Shown here in pieces: positions 18,451 through 27,057 of a stretch of 64,000 nt of DNA (position 1 is the stretch's first letter; the number at the start of each line of letters is the position of its first letter). The stretch is from positions 372,001 to 436,000 of the forward strand of contig NZ_JAAGLV010000001.1 in the NCBI RefSeq assembly GCF_010548305.1, written 5' to 3'. The notes beneath the pieces were generated by a model. It worked only from the letters and a program-made list of their open reading frames with translations. It did no database searches and had not been told where the DNA came from. The DNA comes from Streptomyces sp. SID13031. Its GTDB lineage: Bacteria > Actinomycetota > Actinomycetes > Propionibacteriales > Kribbellaceae. The position numbers and the translations under genes are program-made.

Positions 18451-20490
18451 GTGGCACAGAACGGGGACTCACCTGAGCAGTTGACGCTGCTCCGCGAGAC
18501 CGTTCGGCGTTCCCGCACCAAGGAGCCCGCGGGGATCACCGCGTCATTGCCGGTTGCCCGGGTCGCGGTCGACATGCCGTTGCCGCACCTGGACCGGCCG
18601 TTCGACTACCTGGTGCCCGATGACCTCGCCGACGGCGCTCAGCCGGGTGCGCGGGTGAAGGTGCGGTTCGCGGGCAAGGACCTGGACGGGTTCGTCCTGG
18701 AGCGGCTGGAGTCGTCCGAGCACGAGGGCAAGCTGGCGAGGATCCGCAAGGTCATCTCGCCCGAGCAGGTGCTGACCCCCGAGGTCGCCGACCTCTGCCG
18801 TGCCGTGGCCGACCGGTACGCCGGGGTCCTCGCCGACGTGACCCGCCTCGCGGTGCCACCCCGCCTCGCGAAGGTCGAGGCCGAGGCGCTCAAATGCAGC
18901 CAGCCCGTCCGCCCGGCGACGTCGACCTCGCGCTCCGAGTGGGCGCCGTACCCGCTGGCCGGTGGCTTCCTCGACGCGCTGACCCGTTCCGAGGCGCCGC
19001 GCGCGATCTGGACCGCAGTACCGGGGGCCGATTGGGCGTTGGCCTTCGCCCAGGCCGCAGCCGTTTGTGCGTCGTCAGGTCGCGGCGCCTTGCTGCTCGC
19101 GCCGGACGCCCGCGATCTCGAGCGGCTGGCAGCGGCCTGTACTGCGGTGCTCGGGCCGGACGGGTTCGTCACGCTCTCCGCCGACCTCGGGCCGACCGCG
19201 CGGTACAGGGCGTTCCTTGCGGCTCTGCGGGGTTGCACGCGGGTGGTGATCGGCACTCGAGCGGCTGCCTTCGCGCCTGTGGCCGACCTGGGCCTCGTTG
19301 CGCTGTGGGACGACGGCGACGACTCGTACGCCGAGCCGCGCGCGCCCTACCCGCATGCGCGTGAAGTGTTGCTGCTGCGCGCGTATCGGCAGAAGTGCGC
19401 CGCGCTCCTGGGCGGCTTCGCGCGTTCCGCGGAGACGGCCGCGTTGATCGAGTCCGGTTGGGCCGGCGAGTTGATCGCCGACCGCAAGGTGATCCGGGCG
19501 GCCGCGCCTTCGGTGCACATCACGGGGGAGTCGGACACCGACCTCAAGCGGGACCCGATGGCTCGGGTGGCGCGGCTGCCACACCGGGCTTTCGAGGTGG
19601 CGCGCGAGGGGCTGAAGACGGGACCGGTGCTGGTCCAGGTTCCGCGGGCCGGGTATCTGCCGAGCCTCGTTTGCCAGACGTGCCGAGCGCCTTCGCGTTG
19701 CTCCACCTGCGGCGGATCCCTCCGTCGTACAGGTGGGTCAGGGCCGCCGAGCTGCAGCGTGTGCGGTCGGCCGGCGGCGGATCACCGCTGCCCGGAGTGC
19801 GGCGACACCCGCATGCGCGCCGCGATCGTCGGTGCCCGCCGTACTGCGGAGGAGCTTGGCCGCGCCTTCCCGGGGGTACTCGTCCGTACTTCGGGTGGCG
19901 ACAACATGCTCGACACCATCTCGGATGAGCCGGCCTTGGTCGTCACCACGCCAGGCGCCGAGCCTGTCGCCTCAGGTGGCTACAGCGCGGCTCTGCTGCT
20001 GGACACGTGGCTGTTGCTCGCGCGTCCCGACCTGCGAGCGCCGGAAGAGGCAGTGCGCCGATGGTTCAACGCGGCCGCCATGGTGCGCTCCGCGAGTGAG
20101 GGCGGCATGGTGATCATGGTCGGGGAGCCGTCGGCGACGCCGTTGCAGGCCCTGGTCCGGTGGAGTCCGGAGGGTTTCGCGATGCGGGAGTTGGAGGAGC
20201 GCCGTACTGCGCGGCTTGCGCCGGCGGCGAAGCTGGCCGAGTTGACCGGCCCGACCGACGCGGTCTCCGACCTCGTGGCGCGGGTGCAACAGTTTGTGGA
20301 TCCCCAAGCAGGGTTGGAGGTCCTCGGCCCGGTGGCCCTCGATGACGAGACTTCACGAGCCGTCGTGCGAACACCGCGCGCGGCCGGCGCCAGCCTCGCG
20401 CGGGCGCTCAAGGAGGGCCAGGCGGCCCGTAGTACCAAGAAGCTGTTGGGATCCGTACGCGTCCAGGTGGACCCAGTCGCCTTCGGATAA
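18451..20490 (+). CDS. priA: PriA-like primosomal protein N' lacking helicase motifs
   Basis: The 679-residue product keeps the PriA 3'-DNA-binding domain (VAVDMPLPHLDRPFDYLVP) and the eight-cysteine zinc region between CQTCRAPSRCSTCGG and CSVCGRPAADHRCPECG. The Walker A motif is absent; the equivalent region reads TAVPGADWALAFAQAAAVCA. The DEAH position reads ALWDDGDDSYAEP. Loss of ATPase motifs is a known feature of many actinobacterial PriA proteins, which may act only as replication-restart scaffolds. The GTG at 18451 is 76 bases after metK, beyond a terminator. Confidence 0.9.
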   Translation: MAQNGDSPEQLTLLRETVRRSRTKEPAGITASLPVARVAVDMPLPHLDRPFDYLVPDDLADGAQPGARVKVRFAGKDLDGFVLERLESSEHEGKLARIRKVISPEQVLTPEVADLCRAVADRYAGVLADVTRLAVPPRLAKVEAEALKCSQPVRPATSTSRSEWAPYPLAGGFLDALTRSEAPRAIWTAVPGADWALAFAQAAAVCASSGRGALLLAPDARDLERLAAACTAVLGPDGFVTLSADLGPTARYRAFLAALRGCTRVVIGTRAAAFAPVADLGLVALWDDGDDSYAEPRAPYPHAREVLLLRAYRQKCAALLGGFARSAETAALIESGWAGELIADRKVIRAAAPSVHITGESDTDLKRDPMARVARLPHRAFEVAREGLKTGPVLVQVPRAGYLPSLVCQTCRAPSRCSTCGGSLRRTGGSGPPSCSVCGRPAADHRCPECGDTRMRAAIVGARRTAEELGRAFPGVLVRTSGGDNMLDTISDEPALVVTTPGAEPVASGGYSAALLLDTWLLLARPDLRAPEEAVRRWFNAAAMVRSASEGGMVIMVGEPSATPLQALVRWSPEGFAMRELEERRTARLAPAAKLAELTGPTDAVSDLVARVQQFVDPQAGLEVLGPVALDDETSRAVVRTPRAAGASLARALKEGQAARSTKKLLGSVRVQVDPVAFG

Positions 20491-20514
20491 CCGGCGGTTG
20501 TTGCAGGGCCATGG

Positions 20515-21507
20515 TCAGGCGGAGGCGAGGGCGGCTGGGCGGGAGGCGGCCAGGAGGTGGTTGCCGAGGGAGGTTCGGGAGTAGAGGACCGCGCGGCCGT
20601 CGCGGCGGGAGCCGACGACGCCGGAGGAGCGCAGGATGCTCAGGTGCACGCTCAGGGTCGGTGCGGAGACGCCGAGCTGGTGGGCGAGATGCGTGGTCGA
20701 CATCGGCAGGTCGAGGTGGCTCACGATCGCGGCGCGGGTTCTCCCGACGAGCTCGGCGAGTGGTGATTCGCTGACGTCTTCCTGACTCTCCCAGAGCCGG
20801 CCGAGGCCGCGCGGCGGGTAGGTGATCGTCGGGACGTGGGGCGCGGCAGTGACCGGGAGTGCGGCCGGCCAGGTGAAGACGCAGGGCACGAGTAGCAGGC
20901 CTTGGCCGGGGAGCGGCTCGCCGTCGCAGCAGTACGGCCGGTCGATCTCGATCCGGTCGCCGCGGAAGTGCACGGATGGGTGCAGATTGCGGAGTACGCG
21001 CTCTACGCCGCCGCTGGCCAGCTCCTCCAGCCGGAAGGCGAGGTCCTCCTGCAGCAGCGAGCGCATCCGGCGCCAGTCGGGCTCGATGGTGAGGCGCCAG
21101 TAGCTGTCGAGCGCTGAGGTGATCCGGTCGAGCGCTTTGGCCGGCTTGGCGATCAGCTCGGGCAGGAGTGGGTTCGGCGTCTCGCGGTGGAGCTTTGCCA
21201 GCTCGTTGACGACGAGATGCCGGGGCGTTGCGGCGATCGCGGCGAGGCCCGACTCGAAGCTGGTCGAGCGGCGCGGCGGTGCCGGGGTGATGAAGTCGGG
21301 GATGTAGCTGACCGGCGGAATGAGGGCCTTCAGCAACGAAAGGTCCTCGGCCGCCAGCAACGGAGCGACCTTGCGCAGCCACGGTCCGTGCACGCTGCTC
21401 GCCGTACTGTTGCTCAGCGCCCGGATGCTCGTCACCGTCTCCCAGACCGGCGAGAACGCGAACCTGATCCGGCTCACGTCGTCGGTACTGAGCCTGAGGG
21501 TGATCAC
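20515..21507 (-). CDS. ArsR-type winged-helix regulator with long N-terminal domain
   Basis: A 330-residue protein whose C-terminal ~75 residues form an ArsR-like winged helix (STTHLAHQLGVSAPTLSVHL, then GVVGSRRDGRAVLYSRT). The ~240-residue N-terminus resembles the uncharacterised DUF5937-type region found on many actinobacterial ArsR-like proteins. It is divergent from an MFS transporter, and three CTAATCC elements sit in the 95-base gap. The natural inference is autoregulation plus control of the transporter. Ligand unknown. It converges with priA. Confidence 0.85.
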   Translation of the reverse strand: MITLRLSTDDVSRIRFAFSPVWETVTSIRALSNSTASSVHGPWLRKVAPLLAAEDLSLLKALIPPVSYIPDFITPAPPRRSTSFESGLAAIAATPRHLVVNELAKLHRETPNPLLPELIAKPAKALDRITSALDSYWRLTIEPDWRRMRSLLQEDLAFRLEELASGGVERVLRNLHPSVHFRGDRIEIDRPYCCDGEPLPGQGLLLVPCVFTWPAALPVTAAPHVPTITYPPRGLGRLWESQEDVSESPLAELVGRTRAAIVSHLDLPMSTTHLAHQLGVSAPTLSVHLSILRSSGVVGSRRDGRAVLYSRTSLGNHLLAASRPAALASA

Positions 21508-21516
21508 GCTGCCAAC

Positions 21517-21563
21517 CCTAATCCGGTCGCTCGTCCGGCGGAAGGATTAGTCCTGGCCCTAAT
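21517..21563. promoter_or_regulatory. triple CTAATCC operator between regulator and MFS gene
   Basis: CTAATCC (21517-21523) is inverted as GGATTAG (21544-21550), and a third CCCTAAT lies at 21557-21563, all within the divergent gap. Spacing of the inverted pair is 27 bases start to start. They are probable binding sites of the adjacent ArsR-type regulator. Confidence 0.5.
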
Positions 21564-21602
21564 GCTCGACAGCCCTGAACGGTCGCGGCAACAGTTGGAG
21601 TC

Positions 21603-22814
21603 ATGAACGACGCTCCCCGCCTGCCACGCGCCTTCTGGGCTCTGTGGGTCTGCCAGCTGGTCAACCGGCTCGGCAGTTTCGTCCAGCCCTTCCTGGTGCT
21701 GTACCTCACCCAGGACCGCCATCTCTCGGCCGGTACTGCGGGTGCGGTGGCGGCCGCGGTCGGTGCCGGCTCCGTGGTCTCGCAGCTCGTCGGCGGCTGG
21801 CTGTCCGACCGGTTCGGCCGTCGCCGTACGATGCTGATCGGCTTCTTCGGTACTGCGGCCGCGCTGATCCTGCTCGGATCGGCGCGCTCGATCACGACGA
21901 TCTGGATCGCGGCGTTCGTGGTCGGCCTGATGGGCGACCTGTTCCGCCCGGCCGTGCAGGCGACCGTGGCCGACCTGCTCCAGCCGAGAGAGCGCGTTCG
22001 CGCGTACGGGCTGCTGTTCTGGGCGATCAACCTCGGCTTCTCCGTCTCTACGGTCAGCGCGGGTGTGCTCGCGAGCGTCGGCTACAACTGGCTGTTCTGG
22101 ATCAACGCCGGTACGTCGATCGCCGCCGCGCTGGTGATCTGGCGGATGGTGCCCGAGACCCGGCCGGTGCTCGACGACGGACCGCGCCGGCCGCTACTGC
22201 CGGTCGTCTTGCGGGACACCACCTTCCTGTTGATGATCCTGCTCCAGATCGGCTACGCGACGATCTACTTCCAGGGCTACTCGACGTTGCCGCTGGCGAT
22301 GGCCGGCGACGGGTTGCCGAGTTCGACGTACGGGCTGGTGATCGCGCTGAACGGCGTTGTGATCGTCGTGGTGCAGCCGTTCGTGAACGGGCGACTGGCC
22401 GCGCTCGACCGGCCGAAGCTATTGGCCGGGTCGATGCTGATCGTCGGGCTGGGCTTCGGGCTCGGCGCGGTCGTGCACAACTGGTGGGGGTACGGGCTCT
22501 CGGTGGTGGTCTGGACCGTCGGAGAGATCGGTTTCGCGGCGGTGATCGGAGCGGTCTTCGCCGATCTGGCGCCGGTCGACCTCCGCGGTGGCTACCTGGG
22601 CCTGGCCGGGAGCATGTCGTTCGGACTGGGCAGCGTGATCGGCCCCTTACTCGGGACCAACACGCTGGAACACGCCGGGCGAGTGACTGTCTGGCTCGGC
22701 TGCGCGGCCCTCGGCGGAATCCTCTTCGTCGGCCAACTGGCTCTCGCCCCGGCGCTGCACGCTCGTGCCAACGCGAACAACCTCCCGGACTCGCTGCCTT
22801 CGGGGGTTTCGTAG
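21603..22814 (+). CDS. MFS transporter (drug/metabolite efflux type)
   Basis: A 403-residue protein with about 12 predicted membrane segments. The family loop motif is GGWLSDRFGRRRTMLIGF after TM2, and RDLL-type loops and the central cytoplasmic loop (VPETRPVLDDGPRRP) are in place. It lies divergent from the ArsR-type regulator, the arrangement of ligand-inducible exporters. The HAD gene follows after nine bases and may be co-transcribed. Substrate unknown. Confidence 0.85.
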   Translation: MNDAPRLPRAFWALWVCQLVNRLGSFVQPFLVLYLTQDRHLSAGTAGAVAAAVGAGSVVSQLVGGWLSDRFGRRRTMLIGFFGTAAALILLGSARSITTIWIAAFVVGLMGDLFRPAVQATVADLLQPRERVRAYGLLFWAINLGFSVSTVSAGVLASVGYNWLFWINAGTSIAAALVIWRMVPETRPVLDDGPRRPLLPVVLRDTTFLLMILLQIGYATIYFQGYSTLPLAMAGDGLPSSTYGLVIALNGVVIVVVQPFVNGRLAALDRPKLLAGSMLIVGLGFGLGAVVHNWWGYGLSVVVWTVGEIGFAAVIGAVFADLAPVDLRGGYLGLAGSMSFGLGSVIGPLLGTNTLEHAGRVTVWLGCAALGGILFVGQLALAPALHARANANNLPDSLPSGVS

Positions 22815-22823
22815 GGTGATGGC

Positions 22824-23441
22824 ATGAGCGAGCGCAGCGTTGACGATGTGGTGTTCGATATCGGTGGGGTGCTGCTGGACTGGAGCCCCGACTACCTCTA
22901 CCGCGACCTGATCCCGGACGACGGGCAGCGCGAGCACTTCCTGACCAACATCACCAGCCCCGAGTGGAACCTGCAACAGGACGCCGGCCGCCCCTGGGCC
23001 GAGGCGATCGCCGAGCTGACCTCCCTGCACCCGGAGCACGCCGAGTGGATCGACGCGTACGACACCGGCTGGCTCAAGATGGTCGGCGGCCTGATCGAGG
23101 GCACCGCCGACGTCATCACCGAACTGCGCGAGCAGGGCATCCCGACGTACGCGCTGACGAACTTCTCGACGGAGAAGTGGGAGGTCGCCAAGGAGGCGTT
23201 CCCGATCCTGGCCGGCTTCAGCGGCGAGGTCGTCTCGGGCACCGAGCAGACGCTCAAGCCCGGCGAGAAGCTCTACCGCATCCTCCTCGACCGCTACCGC
23301 CTCGACCCCGCACGCACCTTCTACACCGACGACAAGAACGACAACGTCATCGCCGCCCGAGCAACCGGCATGGACGCCGAAACCTTCATCAACGCCCCCA
23401 CCCTCCGCACCCACCTCCGAATCCGCGGCCTCCCGGTCTAG
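22824..23441 (+). CDS. HAD-superfamily hydrolase
   Basis: A 205-residue HAD subclass I protein. Motif I is VVFDIGGVLLDW with the nucleophile Asp, motif II is the TNFS segment, and motif III/IV are KPGEKLY and FYTDDKNDNVIAA. A small helical cap lies between (HFLTNITSPEWN). The second motif-I Asp is replaced by Gly (DxGGV), as in the epoxide-hydrolase N-terminal and haloacid-type branch. Substrate cannot be inferred. Confidence 0.85.
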   Translation: MSERSVDDVVFDIGGVLLDWSPDYLYRDLIPDDGQREHFLTNITSPEWNLQQDAGRPWAEAIAELTSLHPEHAEWIDAYDTGWLKMVGGLIEGTADVITELREQGIPTYALTNFSTEKWEVAKEAFPILAGFSGEVVSGTEQTLKPGEKLYRILLDRYRLDPARTFYTDDKNDNVIAARATGMDAETFINAPTLRTHLRIRGLPV

Positions 23442-23564
23442 CCCGCCCCGCCCGCCCCCGCACCGCGCTCGCCCGACCCGGCCCCGCCCGACCCGCACTG
23501 CCCCGCGCCCGGCCCGCCCCCCGGTCGACCCCCGCCCGCCCGCCCCAGCCCCAAGCCCTCTCCG

Positions 23565-23657
23565 CGCATTTCGGCGGTCAACCGCCGAAATGGTGGGTTG
23601 TCACCCCGGAGTATGAGGTGACAACCCACAAGGCGAGGGGTTAACCGCCGAAATGCG
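23565..23657. repeat. three-armed palindromic element with competing stems
   Basis: Arm A, CGCATTTCGGCGGT (23565-23578), can pair with arm B, ACCGCCGAAAT (23581-23591), as a near loopless palindrome. It can also pair perfectly over 14 bp with arm C, ACCGCCGAAATGCG (23644-23657). Inside lies an independent perfect 13-bp hairpin, GTGGGTTGTCACC (23593-23605) with GGTGACAACCCAC (23617-23629) and an 11-base loop. The element occupies the gap between the HAD gene and the convergent lipoprotein gene; the rest of the gap (23442-23564, 23658-23734) is C- or G-rich low-complexity DNA without a gene. It may act as a bidirectional terminator or a REP-like repeat. Confidence 0.7.
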
Positions 23658-23734
23658 GGGCGGGAGGGGAGGTGGCGGGGCGGTGGCGGCGGGAGCGGGA
23701 GGGGAGGAAGGGGTGGGGCAGGCAGTGGTGAGGG

Positions 23735-24931
23735 TTAGGCAGTGGTGAGGGTTAGGGCTTCGGTGTACTTCGTGCCCGCGCCGAGGTGGGCTACCTCGAT
23801 GATGAGGTTGCCGTCCTGGCAGGTGGGCGGGGTGATGGCGGCGTCCGGGGGAGTGGCGTAGATGCGCTGGGGCCGGGCGATCCCCGGCTGCCAGCGCTGC
23901 ACCTGGAAGCGCTCCACGCCCTCGGTCACCGTGCGCACCTCCCAGTGGATCCAATTGCCGCAGGCAACGATGGTGTCGGTGACGATCGACCCGATCGAGC
24001 GGGCCGGTCCACCAGCTTTCTCCCGGACGTACCCGGCGCTCTGGTACTGGTCCGGATCCGAGGCGCCGATCTCCGACCAGACGGTTGCCCCGCGCAACGA
24101 GGCGCCACTCCACTGGATGCAGTTCTTGGCGGCCGCGACCGGCTGCGCGGCGCCGCCGGCCAGCGGCGCGGTCAGCAACCGCTTGCACCGGCGGGTCGTC
24201 TGCGGTGAGGTGATCTCGCTGAACGTCACCGAGTCGCCCGAGACGACCGGATCGGCGACATAACCCGGATCGGCCACACAGCTGACCGTGCGCGCCTTCA
24301 GCGTCGCGAGCTCGGCGATCACCAGGCACGACCTGCGTTTCGCGTCGGTACTGCTGTAGGCGAAGATCCCGTCGGCCGCGCCGATCTCCGGCTCGGAGAT
24401 CCGGGGGAGCGCTTTCTGGGAGGCCAGATCGACCGCCTTACCGGTCGTCAGGTCGTACCGGTAGGTGCGGATCTCCGGATCCGGCCCGTCGTCCCGGATG
24501 TCCTCGACCAGCGCCCACCGGTCGTCGATCACCACCGGCGACTGAGCGACGAACCCCGCGGGTGGCACGTGCTTGGCGACCACCCGTTTGCTCGCCCGAT
24601 CCGTCACCGTCGTGGTGCCGGCGTCATCGCTGCTCCGGGTGACGAGGTACTTCCGCTGCTGGGTCACGACGTGCTGACCGTCGACCGGCTGCTGCAGGAT
24701 CTTGGTCCAGGTCGGCGGCCCGGCCGGAGTCGGCGGGACACTCGGGGTGGGAGAGCTCGGGGTGCTGTCGGGGCTCGCCGGGGTCTGGCTGTTGCCCGGC
24801 GTACCGGAACTCCCCGGAGAGCCTGGGGGAGCGCTCTCCGGGGAGCCTGACGAGCAGGCGCTGATGAGCAGGGTCAGTCCGGCCACCATGACTAACGGGG
24901 CGACCGGACCGAGGAGCTGTGGACGACGCAT
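23735..24931 (-). CDS. secreted lipoprotein, probable beta-propeller-like domain
   Basis: A 398-residue product with signal sequence and lipobox ISAC (about residue 26). A Pro/Ser/Thr-rich spacer (about 30-75) precedes a ~320-residue domain of repeating short beta units, such as YLVTRSSDD, WALVEDIRDD, IFAYSSTD and VTFSEIT. Six or more cysteines in the second half could form disulfides. It starts four bases after the upstream C39-like gene and is probably co-transcribed. No enzyme motif is seen; a propeller fold is inference. Confidence 0.75.
   Translation of the reverse strand: MRRPQLLGPVAPLVMVAGLTLLISACSSGSPESAPPGSPGSSGTPGNSQTPASPDSTPSSPTPSVPPTPAGPPTWTKILQQPVDGQHVVTQQRKYLVTRSSDDAGTTTVTDRASKRVVAKHVPPAGFVAQSPVVIDDRWALVEDIRDDGPDPEIRTYRYDLTTGKAVDLASQKALPRISEPEIGAADGIFAYSSTDAKRRSCLVIAELATLKARTVSCVADPGYVADPVVSGDSVTFSEITSPQTTRRCKRLLTAPLAGGAAQPVAAAKNCIQWSGASLRGATVWSEIGASDPDQYQSAGYVREKAGGPARSIGSIVTDTIVACGNWIHWEVRTVTEGVERFQVQRWQPGIARPQRIYATPPDAAITPPTCQDGNLIIEVAHLGAGTKYTEALTLTTA
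24829..24838 (+). repeat. copy of GAGCGCTCTC
   Basis: Exact copy of the 10-base core described at 2621-2637, here inside the lipoprotein gene and flanked by GGGG on both sides. Confidence 0.5.
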
Positions 24932-24935
24932 CCGC

Positions 24936-26324
24936 CTACAGACCGATGTTCTTGAACGAGTTGGCCAGCGTCGCGTTGAACATCGCCGACGCCGGGATGT
25001 TCTTCGGCCCGTCGGTCACGTTGCCGCGGCTATTGAAGCGGCGCTCGTTGAACACCTCGAAGATGCCGATGGTGCCCTTCTTCGCGTCGTACCCGCGACC
25101 GACCTGGTAGTGCCCGCTGTGGTTGAAGGCGAGGTACGGGAAGTACCGCTTCAGTAGCTGCACGTGCTCGATCACCGGCGCCGGCTTGCCGTCGCCGAGG
25201 TGGTTCTGGTGCACGGCGAAGAACTTCTGCGTGTTCCAGTGGCCGACGCTCTGGACGATGTAACTGCCCGCGGCGAGGTCCCAGTCCGTCTTCAGGTTGG
25301 TCTGCTTGACCATCGCCGAGATCCCCGTACCGGAGGTGCTCGAGCCGAGGTCCTTGGCCCAGGACGCCTGGGTGTCCTTCTGCTTGTCATCGGCCCAGTC
25401 GATCGACTGGAAGGTCGCCGGGCCACACCAGTAGCCCTTGTCCTGCGAGACCTGGAAGCCCTTCATGATGTACGACGAGGACGGCAGCTTCACCGGCTTC
25501 ACGGGCGTCGACGGCTTCGGTACGCCAGGTGAGGCCGGCGTGGTCCGCTCAGGCGTGGTCGGGGTGGCAGTCGGCGCCACGGTCGCAGTCGAGGTCGGGG
25601 TCGGGGCCGTGGTGGCAGGCTCCTCCGAAGTACCGGCCGGCTCTTCCGAAGTACCGGCCGGAGCGTCGAGCTCACGCAGCGCGCGGGCCTTGTCGCGGCC
25701 GTCCCACGCGGCCTGCATCTCGTCGAGCTCGGCGTCGAGCCGCGCGCTGTCCGACAGCGACGACCGCTCGGTCACGAACTCCGCGGGCGTCAGCGCCCCG
25801 GTCGCGATGTCCTGCTCGGTGTCGTCATCGGTACTCCGGGTGCCGACGGCCGCCTCGGGTGCGGCAGTCATCCCGCTCAGCTGCGCACCGCTGGGGAGCT
25901 GATCGACGAAGCCGAGCCCGAGACAGTAGTTCTCGGTCTCGAGCCTGAAACAGCGCATCAGCTGCTTGCTCTGATCCGCGAGCGCGGTTGCCCGCAGCAT
26001 CGAGGACTCCGCCGAGGTGCGGATCACCTCCTGCACGACCTCGGTCCACGACTTCGCCGTCGGCGGCTCACCGACCGGCCAGGTGTCGTCCGGAGCGGTC
26101 GGGTCCGGCTCCGGCGCGATCGTCGGGTCACCGGTCGGCGCGACGGTCGGAGTAGCCGTCGGCGTCGTACTGGGTTCGGTAGTGGGGTCTGTGCTGGGGC
26201 CTGCCGGCGACGCGACGGCGTGTGCGTCCGGCTCCCGCGGTGTGTAGGCGGCGGCCAGTGGAGCTTGGGCGAGCAGGGCACCGAGCAGGATCAGTCCGGC
26301 TGCCCCCCGTGTCGCTGTGGGCAT
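24936..26324 (-). CDS. secreted C39-like papain-fold peptidase family protein
   Basis: A 462-residue product with a signal peptide (residues 1 to ~26), a Pro/Thr-rich linker (about 40-90), a helical region (about 92-222) and a second Thr/Pro linker containing a short duplicated GTSEEPA unit (224-238). The C-terminal C39-like domain starts near residue 284. The catalytic Cys is in GYWCGPATFQ (Cys300), the His in NHSGHYQVGRGYD (His405). Such domains cleave after Gly-Gly or act on cell-wall peptides, but the substrate here is unknown. The ATG at 26322-26324 has GGGAGACC upstream; a longer reading frame further upstream lacks a signal peptide. Confidence 0.8.
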   Translation of the reverse strand: MPTATRGAAGLILLGALLAQAPLAAAYTPREPDAHAVASPAGPSTDPTTEPSTTPTATPTVAPTGDPTIAPEPDPTAPDDTWPVGEPPTAKSWTEVVQEVIRTSAESSMLRATALADQSKQLMRCFRLETENYCLGLGFVDQLPSGAQLSGMTAAPEAAVGTRSTDDDTEQDIATGALTPAEFVTERSSLSDSARLDAELDEMQAAWDGRDKARALRELDAPAGTSEEPAGTSEEPATTAPTPTSTATVAPTATPTTPERTTPASPGVPKPSTPVKPVKLPSSSYIMKGFQVSQDKGYWCGPATFQSIDWADDKQKDTQASWAKDLGSSTSGTGISAMVKQTNLKTDWDLAAGSYIVQSVGHWNTQKFFAVHQNHLGDGKPAPVIEHVQLLKRYFPYLAFNHSGHYQVGRGYDAKKGTIGIFEVFNERRFNSRGNVTDGPKNIPASAMFNATLANSFKNIGL

Positions 26325-26508
26325 TGTGGTCTCCCGTTGGGCGTGTGACGGTAGTGACTGTTGGTACGCCTGAGACCACAGTACGTGCTTGTGGCAACAA
26401 TGTGGAGGGGGGTGGTCGCTGACAGCGACGATAGGCGGGCTGCGGAGCGCCTCCGCTGGGACCACTAGACTTGCCCGGTCCCCCTTCGGTGAGTGCTGTG
26501 GAGTTTGC

Positions 26509-27057
26509 GTGCCGGTCCAACCCATCCGCCTGTTCGGCGATCCCGTTCTGAACACCAAGGCCGACCCCGTCGTCGACTTCGACGCCGAGCTGCGCCGGCT
26601 GGTGGCGGACCTGACCGAGACCATGCAGACCGCTCCCGGCTCAGGCCTGGCCGCGCCGCAGATCGGCGTCGGCCTGCGCGTTTTCACCTACTTCGTCGAA
26701 GGTGAGCTCGGCCACCTGGTCAACCCGGAGCTGAGCCTGTCGGCCGACGAGCAGTTCGGCCCCGAGGGCTGTCTGTCGCTCCCCGGCCTGACCTTCGACT
26801 GCCGCCGCGCGATGAGCGTGATCGCGAGCGGGTTCAACATGTACGGCGACCCGGTGGTGATCGAAGGCTCGGACCTGCTCTCGCGCTGCATTCAGCACGA
26901 GACCGACCACCTCGACGGCATCATGTTCGTCGACCGGCTGGACACCGTGACCCGCAAGGCCGCGATGAAGGCGATCCGCGAGGCCGAGTGGTCCGGGCTG
27001 TCCGGCCCGCCGCAGATCAAGGTCTCCCCGCACCCGATGAACGGATTCGGCCTGTGA
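26509..27057 (+). CDS. def: peptide deformylase
   Basis: Removes the N-formyl group from nascent proteins. All three motifs are present: [19 protein letters not shown] (metal Cys) and [12 protein letters not shown] (two metal His and the catalytic Glu). The GTG at 26509 gives [14 protein letters not shown], the family N-terminus, with 182 residues. It overlaps fmt by four bases, linking formylation and deformylation in one operon. Confidence 0.96.
   Translation: MPVQPIRLFGDPVLNTKADPVVDFDAELRRLVADLTETMQTAPGSGLAAPQIGVGLRVFTYFVEGELGHLVNPELSLSADEQFGPEGCLSLPGLTFDCRRAMSVIASGFNMYGDPVVIEGSDLLSRCIQHETDHLDGIMFVDRLDTVTRKAAMKAIREAEWSGLSGPPQIKVSPHPMNGFGL

Noticed and set aside
23442..23564. Coding continuation or small proline-rich gene after the HAD hydrolase
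   Set aside because: The DNA is a low-complexity C-rich tract; translations are Pro/Arg/Ala repeats with no start signal.
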